Below, in pieces: positions 55,289-64,000 of a stretch of 64,000 bases of DNA. A model generated the notes under the pieces. That model saw only the letters and a list, made by a program, of their open reading frames with translations, was not told where the DNA came from and ran no database searches. Both the position numbers and the translations under genes were made by a program. The DNA is from Labia minor (lineage: Eukaryota > Arthropoda > Insecta > Dermaptera > Spongiphoridae): the NCBI GenBank assembly GCA_963082975.1, contig OY720346.1:30188720-30252719 (forward strand). Reading direction: 5' to 3'. Each line of letters opens with the position of its first letter. Position 1 is the stretch's first letter.

Positions 55289-58200
55289 AAAAACATACCT
55301 TACTTAATTAAAAAATTTTAAAATTTGCTATATTTAAAATAAAATAGATATTAGAAAAAATAACAAAGAATAAGAAATTATTCCAAAAGATCAAATATGA
55401 AATAAAGTGTGTTCTTATAATAAAATTTTGTATAAAATTAATTCAATAGTAAGAGCTTACATAACACTTTATTTTGAAAGTCATGAATGCAATTTTCTGT
55501 TCGATTTTGAGAAAAATGTTTTAGTATACTTGCTCAGTATACTGATTATAAAACTATTTTGTTTATAAATAATATATATATAGTAAATTTATTTCGTTCT
55601 AGTAATTTATTTGTAAAATTAAAGTGTCTCAATAAAACCTACCTCTCTCTCTCTCTTTCTGCAATTTTACTTTTCTTTTTACTTTTCTTGATTAGGGGTT
55701 TTATTTCTGTACTAATTTAATTTTAAAAAAATTACATAATTATTATTTTGACAAATCTTTATTTCTATTATTTTATTATTTCTAAATATGTAACTAACCT
55801 CGATGGTAATAAGAAATTATATTTTTTTAAAGAGGAATATAAAATAAATAGATGCAATTGATAACTTGAACAATTATATGCGAGGTTCACAATAATTCCA
55901 TTGAGGAAAGTTATCTAAAAACATAAGGCGACCGATTTACTAATACATTACTAGTTTTTGATTTACTAAATGAAATAAATAAAAATAAAACTAAAAAATA
56001 AAATGGAATTCATCGTTAAAAGAATACATTATGACGGTATCATCTAGGAAACGAATTAATATTTGCTATTCTACTACCAAACTGATCACTTAACTTATTT
56101 TCAGAATCTAACAATGAAAATATTTACTATTTTACGATTCAATTTATTGGACTAATGCGGTTACTGTGGTTATCGTCCTTGATGTCCTGATCCAAAGATC
56201 GAATCTCGCCAAGTTCATTTTGATTTAAGATTAATTAAAATAATTTAAATAAATGTGAAGGCTGGCTCCTAATAGCCAATAAATTAAAAAACAAAATTTA
56301 ACCTGTAGGTGAATATTTTGTTTTTCTTTTATTATTAGATAAATGGGTTATTATTAAAATGCTGTTTGTTTATATCTAACTTTGTTGACTTAAAGTGCTA
56401 TATTTGTTAATTTTTCAATTACATCCACTGAAATGTGCCAATATTATTATTTTTAGTAACTTTATCCATTATTTATTTAATCAAAAAATATTACGTGTGT
56501 TTAAATGTAGAACTTTTCTCCTTTTCACTTTTGATTTTTCCTATTATCTTTATAAGTCTATTGTATATGTGATTGAATTAGATTAGATGGAAACAAAAAG
56601 TAAATCTGTAAAGAAATTTAATGAATACCGATCTATTATTATGATAAGTTATTTTCCTTCCTACTGTGACAACTTATCATATTTTGATTTTTCAATTAAA
56701 AGTAGAATCTAATAAAAAGAATATCTTGAAAAGGAAATCTTGTTTATTTACATTTAGGATAGATAAATGAAAAAAATATTGAATTCTTTATTAATTATCA
56801 TCATATAAGTAAGCATAAATAATTTAAGTAAGAAATGGTAAGAGTTTCTTTTTACAAATTTCATATGCAATATACATAATAATTTAAGTAAGAAATGGTA
56901 AGAGTTTCTTTTTACAAATTTCATATGCAATATACATAATAAGGTTGACTTTATTTTTTATATCATCCAAATTCATTTTCCCACAGCCACAATTGATTTA
57001 TAATATTAAAACAGATGGATCACTAAATTAATCATTTATCTCTAGCAAATCAATATCATAGGAATAAGTATTATATTACTTCATTAAAACCTTTAATAAA
57101 AATTAAATTCCGAAAACCGACAATAGAACTATATACCTATATATAAATAATATACCTACATTTACATTAAAATACGAATAGTACCAAGTCAACCGAGAAA
57201 ATGTTCTCTAAAAATATATGCATATCTCTATATTTATTAAAATAATATGAGTGACTACTTTTATGTATATTTTTCATTCAATTATTATTATAGATTATAA
57301 ATAAATAATTAAATAAATATTATAAATCTATTGGAGTGGCTGTAATAGGCTCACCATGAACTTGAAAATTAAATAAAAATATACTTAGGGCAGTAGGAGA
57401 AAAATATATAAATACATCTTCAATACGTGTTTTAAATTTAATATGAGGTTTTAACAAAAATCTCAATTTTTTTTATTGCTTTTACAAATCACAATCTAGT
57501 TACAAACCTTAACTAATAAGTGATATTTATTTAAAGTTCCAATATATAAAGTTCATGAAAAAAGCAATTCTCAATAATAAATAAAATAAATTAATAATGA
57601 GTTAGGTCCGTTTACTAATAATAATGTGATACATTAATAAAATCTTATCAATTCTAAAGCATAGTTTTTATATATATATATGTATTAATATTAATAATTA
57701 ATATATTAAAATGAATTTTAATGCTGACACACGATTCATATGACTGATTTTTAATAAATCTATGAATAAATTAAAGGAGTTATTTTTTATTATAATGGAT
57801 TCGGAAAGTAAAATACGTACACATATTGCTAGGAATAGTATTTTTTTGTATTGTATTGTATAATTTGGTTATTTTTAATGTAATTGAGATGGTCTGTTTT
57901 ATCCAATAAAATTTATGTAGGTATTTCAACATCGATCAAACCTATTTCAATTATTAGATGGTATCAATTCAATTTCCTTCTGTCATTCTTACCTCTTATT
58001 AGCTAAACGTCTACAAGAGTTAGGTCTGTTTATTTTCCTGTGAATGAAATATAAAGAATAGTTTGAGTTTTTGGTATTTTTTTTTTAATTTGAAATCTTA
58101 GAAATTCTTTCTAACAATTTGATGACAATATCTACATGTGGGTTTGTCTAAAGTAGGGAGCCGTTTTTAACCGTGGGTCAAAATTAACTTGGGTCAGCGA

Positions 58201-58363
58201 GTTTTAAATTTCAAAATAGGCTTTTTTAGTAAATTATGTAATAAATTTTATTGAGAAATTATTATTAATAATAATAATAAAACAATAATAATAATTGCCA
58301 AAAATAAAAATTCATTTTTATATAAAATATCGCTCAATTTTAAATGTTTTGCTAGTAATTTTT
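55289..58363. other. A+T-rich non-coding stretch
   Basis: No gene. The exact 60-bp tandem duplication at 56821 is listed separately. Open frames are short and low-complexity. Confidence 0.4.
56821..56940. repeat. Exact tandem duplication, 2 x 60 bp
   Basis: Positions 56821-56880 and 56881-56940 are identical (AATTTAAGTAAGAAATGG ... ATGCAATATACATAAT). No difference in 60 bases means very recent origin, or an assembly artefact. Confidence 0.95.
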
Positions 58364-58700
58364 ACCGATCGACGATAGTAAGGGAGGTATTGTTTTTACA
58401 CCAAATTTCACATGTGGAGATTTTTACATATCTCCACGAATCATGCATTTTCTTAACAGAAAAAAGTATTTTTAGCATGATGTCTGTCCGTCCGTCCGTA
58501 TAGATGTGTACAGCTTGAACGGCTCAACGGATTTTGATGAAATTTGGCATATTTACTTAATGCATCAGTGGGATGAATTGATCAACTTTTGGTGCAAATC
58601 CGGAAACCAGAAGTTATAGTATTAGTGATCGACGATAGGAAGGGAAGGGTTATTTTCACACCAAATTTCACATGAGGAGATTTTTTATATATCACCACGA
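58364..58700 (+). mobile_element. Helentron-like (HINE) 5' part
   Basis: Begins ACCGATCGACGATAG after TTTT and follows the family up to ATATATCACCACGA, then changes to a short CCACGA repeat. The 3' half with the hairpin is missing. Confidence 0.75.
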
Positions 58701-59513
58701 CCACGACCACCAGACCTTTATTATAATTTTACCACATAATAATTGTTAGAAAAAGATTCATAGTCAGAACTATAATATTTTGAAAATATATCAAATAGTA
58801 TATGATTAAGTAAATAATTATGTAATCGAGTAAACTTTTATAAGTATTTTATATTGATTAGGATTCCATATACTAATAATAGTAATTCCTTTATGTTGGT
58901 TTATTTTGTAAAGTGAAGTTATAGAAAAATCCTTGAATTTTCTCCCGATATTGTATTGAATTGTTATGGGAACACATCCAAAGGACCCGATGTCACTGCA
59001 ATCATTTTTGTATGATTTGATCACCTGATGAATTTCAATTTCGTTTGTATTAGAAAAGACAAGGACAATTGGAAAGAGAATTGACGGAATATGAATTAAT
59101 AATCGGATTTGGGGAATTGTAGATGAATGGAAAAATGCAACACGATGGAGTGGGATGTGTTAATTAATTCCAATGAAATATCAATGAAACACAATACATT
59201 CAGACACCCCAGAGATTAATTTCATGTTTCATCCTTTCAATTTGAATCTAATACAAACAAACTGAATTAATGAACAAGTTTATTTTAGAAAACAATTGAA
59301 AACTAAGTAAGTAAATGGAGTATCGAAACAAAAAAACAATAATGGAATTTTTTCATAAATTGAAACAAAAAAACTTTCTTGTTAGAAAAAAACTTAAATA
59401 AGTATAATAAATAAAATAAGAAAATTAGGTTATGAATGCCTAAAATTAAATCAATGACTATTTTTTAAATTAAAAAAAACTTTTCCATTAATATAAGAAA
59501 ATATATATATATA
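58701..59513. other. Non-coding spacer
   Basis: No gene or recognised element. Confidence 0.4.
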
Positions 59514-60036
59514 AGGTGCTTGAATAAGTTCTCGCTGTTTTCTAACAGATGGCGTTTCCAGTAATATAAGTGGATGATATTTCTGAAACGAACGCATTTC
59601 CAGGAAATACTGTTCGTATTCTTGAACGCCAGTGTGTTTCTGTTTGCCTTAGTGTCAACCACATTTTGTTCTGAGTGCTTAAAGATGTCGAGTTTTGTGC
59701 CACGAAGAGTATTTGCGGAGAATTCTATTGCATTATTTAATACAGAAGAAATCAGCAGCTGAAGCACACCGAATTCTTGTTGAGACATATGGGGAACATG
59801 CTCTGTCGGAAACGACTTGCAGAGACTGGTTTCGACGGTTCAAAAATGACGATTTTGATCTTCAAGATAAAGAACGTTCTGGCGCACCGAAAAAGTTTAA
59901 AGACGAAGAATTGGAGGGATGGGAAAAAGTAGTGTCTTGTGATGGGCTGTACTTTGAGTGACGTGTTGTGCACCACATTGTGTAAATAAAGCATTGATTT
60001 TCACAAAAAAAACAGCGAGAACTTATTCAAGCACCT
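59514..60036 (+). mobile_element. Internally deleted mariner with perfect TIRs
   Basis: 28-bp perfect inverted termini beginning AGGTGCTTGAATAAGTTC, flanked by TA. The transposase start codon is at 59685 (MSSFVPRRVFAENSIALF). After a frameshift near 59740 it continues KKSAAEAHRILVETYGEHAL, SETTCRDWFRRFKNDDFDL, KERSGAPKKFKDEELE. It then jumps in frame to WEKVVSCDGLYFE and a stop, the normal C-terminus. The whole catalytic core is deleted between these. The ends look intact, so it could be moved by a related transposase. Confidence 0.92.
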
Positions 60037-60263
60037 TATATATATTATTTGAATATCACTTATGTCTTATGGACTAACTTTAAAATTAATTTTAAAGAAA
60101 TTCCTACATTTTTCCTTATGATTGTTATCTTTTATAAATGATACTGACATCATAAGTATATATATTTTAATATAGACTTCACAGGTCTCCCTGTTTTGCC
60201 AGGACTCTCCGTTCGATATCTCTAATATTTGTAATAATGTAACTTTTTATTATTCTATAACCC
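60037..60263. other. Non-coding spacer
   Basis: No gene or recognised element. Confidence 0.4.
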
Positions 60264-60912
60264 AATAAGTTGACCTGTGGCCAGGTCCGAACCGACCGAC
60301 GGTTTGAAATAAATTAATTTCCAGCTACAGAAACAATTCTAAATAATTTTAATATATCTATTAATGTAATAAAAAACAGATATGGATACATAAATAATAA
60401 ATATAAACATTTTTAATTTTATTTTATTTATAATATATATGCAAGACCAGGCTGTGACGTCATGAATGGCTGGATGACGTCATATAATTTTAAATCAAGA
60501 AAAAACTAATAAATATGATTTTCCCGAGGATAAAACCAATACAAAGTGCATGATTCGTGGTGATATATAAAAAAATCTCCTCATGTGAAATTTGGTGTGA
60601 AAATAACCCTTCCCTTCCTATCGTCGATCGCTAATACTACCACTTCCGGTTTCCGGATTTGCACCAAAAGTTGATCAATTCATCCCACTGATGCATTAAG
60701 TAAATATGCCAAATTTCATCAAAATCGGTTGAGCCGTTCAGGCTGTACACATCTATACGGACGGACAGACGGACGGACGGACAGACGGATAGACATCATG
60801 CTAAAAATACTTTTTTCTGTTTAGAAAATGCATGATTCGTGGAGATATGTAAAAATCTCCACATGTGAAATTTGGTGTGAAAACAATACCTCCCTTACTA
60901 TCGTCGGTCGGT
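60264..60912 (-). mobile_element. Helentron-like (HINE) full copy
   Basis: Reverse orientation, complete: AATAAGTT, hairpin GACCTGTGGCCAGGTC, ACCGACCGACG subterminal repeat, core with GGAC/AGAC repeats, and ACCGACCGACGATAG at 60912 followed by TTTTT on its own strand. About 649 bp. Confidence 0.85.
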
Positions 60913-63900
60913 AAAAAATTAGCCACCATTTTTGCCTTTCATAAGTGTTGCGAAAAATTCTATATATTTTCAAAAATCCTCAACTATTCTCACTTGTTAA
61001 TCTGCTAATCCCACGAATTTATATAAGTATTTTAACTTTATTATTTCTAAACTATCGTTTTTATGCAATATGTTTTTTTTTTACTTGATATTAACACAGG
61101 CTTACATTTGATTGCAATCTTAAATTTAATCTTATTTTTCGAATATTATTATCCTTGGCATTCTTATAATCACAAATCATAATAAAATTGTAATTATACA
61201 GTAAAAATGTTTAGGTATCACATCAAAATTATTTTATAGAAGTTAAGAAATTGTGCATCATTAATCTTAGAAAAAATAGAAAAATTTTGAAATAACATTT
61301 CATATTAAATGTGTTTTTAACAAAAATTTTTGATGCGTTTTCAGTAATTCTAGGGATCAAAAAAAAAATTGTATTTATCTATCTAGTAGTGGGATTACCT
61401 TAGGTATCTGGATTTAAAATTAAGAAAATAATGGAAAATTCAATAAAATTTATAAATTTAATTAGTGTTGAAATTATTAGGATAATATGATTTATTTGAA
61501 AATATGAATTAATTATAACCAAAATGTATAATAATAATTGTATTGATAATAATATATAGACTCAATTATTTAATACTAATAAATTAACTAATTATATTTC
61601 TTCACAAAAATTATTTTTTTGACAAATGATTGATAGAGTGGTGAAATAAACCCTTCTTGAAGACATCACGAATATAGGTAGTCTACACAAAAGATTTTAT
61701 AGAACAAACGAAACAAACATCATTAATGTATAACTAATTAAATACTATATGAATATTAATCTAATAGCCATTTTCTTTAGAATTATTTATGTAGTACTTT
61801 AAAAGTAAAATCATAATAAAATAAATAAATTCTATAAAGTATTATATTCACTTTTATCATATACTATTTACTAAATAGTTTAGTGCTAATTTAGTTATTA
61901 AATTAAAATTTAAGGAGCGACCAAAAAGAAAATTAAGGTTTTATATTACTGATTGAATGCAAAAAAAAAAATAATAAATTCTATCACTTTGTAGATCCAG
62001 GGGGCAGAGTCATTTATGGGATATTAGGTTAGCAATATGTTAATTAATGAAGCTAACACAAACTACCTTTATTATTGATTAATAATTAATTGGAAAAAAT
62101 CTTAATGAACCAAATAGTGGTGAAATGCAATTAACATTTGACATTGAAGAAAGGGTGAGGTATTTCACTGTGTGAACGATGCCTGGTGTAATTATTGATA
62201 AGCCAGAGCCATGCAATTTATAATTAACATTTGATGCAATAAGTGAAAACAATTCAACTGAAAAATATTTTAATATATGTTAATAAGTAAATATTTCTTT
62301 GATATGTGTTACTGTAATCTTTTCAATAATATTGATTATTTATTAATATTGAATAATTTTATTTTTTTTTAAATATGATTCGAATATTTTTTCTTTAATA
62401 TGACAAAGTGGCATAGTAGAGTTTATAAATATAAATATAATTTTGGTCTTGAAGTGATAAATTTCTGGCTATTAATTGTTTCTTGAGCGGATATTTGCTA
62501 ATTATTAAAAATGAAAAAAATGAAATAATTTATTTCTCAATTAATTAATAATAATTAATTTTTTAACTGATTTTATTTACTTAAAAAGTTATTGATTTTA
62601 CTTTATTCATTTCAGGTTTATTCTATTATTTCAAATATTTTTCTTTTCACTGACAACCCATATTTTGGGAATTACTGGGTTATATCATATAAAATTCATG
62701 TATTCATTGATGGTATATTAGAAAACCAATTTGTTAAATCGAATATGTTTTTTATTTTATTTTTTTAATTATATTCAAGTAACCGATCAATCAATATTAT
62801 TTTGCGTTTCACCATGAAGGCTCCTTTTAATCAAAACAAAAGGGATGTCCCCTCCTTGTTAAGTATGATAGGCATCTCTTGACTAGGCTTCATTCTCCTT
62901 GGTTGTTTTTATAAACAAATCATTAAAAAAAAAAAGTTATTGTCTCGAATGATTTAATTTAAAAGCTTACACAATACTTTATGGGAAATAAATTCCTAAT
63001 TTTATTAGCTAACAAAGATCATCAGACATTTGTACTTTTTAGTGAACTATATAATAAACCTCTAATTTTGATAATTACTTAATATTTAATCTCAATAATT
63101 AAAGTAAATTGAAAAATTTTAATTAACTCTTTTTTTAAATTTTTTTTCAAATGTTTAAAATTTATATTTTTATATTTTATTTAAATAACTAGAATAAATT
63201 TAAAAATAACTGAATAATACAAAAATACTATAATGAATAAATTAATATATTGAATTTAAAATTTAAATAAAAATTAATTTTGTTTTAAAAGCTCTGCAAG
63301 CTTAGATAGAGTGAGTGAGTAAATAATTGTTTCGATCTTTAAATTAAATATCAATCTGGGAACTTAAAATAAGATTTTAGTTGAAAAAAATAAAATGTCA
63401 TTTTTCTATTATTTTTTTATTTTCTAATAAATTTTATGAAATTAAATTTTCCAATTTTTTCTTAACTTAATTAACAATATTGTTTTTGATAATCTCTTAT
63501 TCCAAATTACATTTATTAGCAATAACAAATTATTATATATTGAGTAGATATCTATGAAAGGAACAGTTCTTTCTTACTAATGGTAAAAGTATAAAAATTA
63601 CTAGTAGGATCAAAAAGAAAGTATTATCTATTTCTTTAAAATGAAAACCTAAAATTCGATTGCGATTGCCTAGACCTGTTATTTCAATCGAAAGTATGTC
63701 CTGAATATTTTTGTTTCCTATTTGTTATTCTTCTGTTGTTGTTATATGAAAATATATGCGTTACGAATTAATAATCACCCCTCCTCTCTTCTCTATTCTT
63801 AGTTGACAGGCACCTGATCTAACTGGATTCGATAGGTTAAATGTCGTTGAAGTAATGATTATACTAGACTAATTGAAATTTTCACATAAATTATTAAAAG

Positions 63901-64000
63901 GGTGCACTTTTTTTGTTATTCCAGTATACTCGTATTCTTTAATCTTTCATTCTCTTTCTTATAGGAGTTTATATATATAAGCTTTTCTAATCATCAATTA
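60913..64000. other. A+T-rich non-coding stretch
   Basis: No gene, RNA or recognised repeat. A few less A+T-rich patches (62000, 62810-62890, 63780-63850) have no open frame with splice sites. Confidence 0.4.

Noticed and set aside
62800..62890. Short frame MKAPFNQNKRDVPSLLSMIG
   Set aside because: 23 codons, no splice or promoter context, no recognised similarity.

Overview
The window is eukaryotic nuclear DNA, strongly A+T rich and very repeat-dense. It looks like an arthropod genome, most likely an insect. The evidence is the mix of mobile elements: mariner copies with TA target sites, an R1-clade LINE inserted in an (AC)n microsatellite, Jockey-like and RTE-like LINE remnants, hAT and MULE-type transposase pieces, canonical Helitrons ending in a hairpin plus CTAG, and a large family that looks like Helentron-associated non-autonomous elements. 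The order cannot be fixed from the sequence alone. No tRNA, rRNA or CRISPR was recognised.

Layout. 1-9.9 kb: hAT ends, a composite Helitron (2.2-4.9 kb) carrying RTE reverse-transcriptase remnants, a deleted hAT, a MULE transposase remnant, and two back-to-back full copies of the Helentron-like family. 9.9-12.9 kb: an intact single-exon F-box/leucine-rich-repeat gene (11416-12813), preceded by about 1.4 kb that recurs elsewhere in the window. 13-19.2 kb: A+T-rich DNA with fold-back repeats. 19.2-21.4 kb: a 5'-truncated Jockey-like LINE with a 14-bp target duplication. 21.7-26.9 kb: nested hAT, Helitron and MULE DNA. 27.1-31 kb: an imperfect 2.2-kb palindrome and further copies of the sequence found upstream of the F-box gene. 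34-48 kb: several internally deleted mariners. 48.3-49.6 kb: the R1-like LINE. 51-61 kb: more Helentron-like copies, a LINE tail, a hAT C-terminus and another mariner.

Host coding sequence is sparse. Besides the F-box gene there are three G+C-rich, splice-bounded, phase-compatible plus-strand exons at 39196-39279, 39925-40131 and 50174-50364. They look like consecutive exons of one unidentified gene, with about 10 kb of transposon-filled intron between the last two. If so, the mariners and the R1 LINE lie inside a host intron.

Two insertions can be read base by base, because related copies elsewhere in the window keep the unoccupied target. The Helentron-like copy at 7294 matches an empty site at 24504/24505 (insertion between T residues, no target duplication). 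The Helitron at 21957 matches an empty site at 26253/26254 (A|T target). These, and the multi-copy region upstream of the F-box gene, are the most informative observations.
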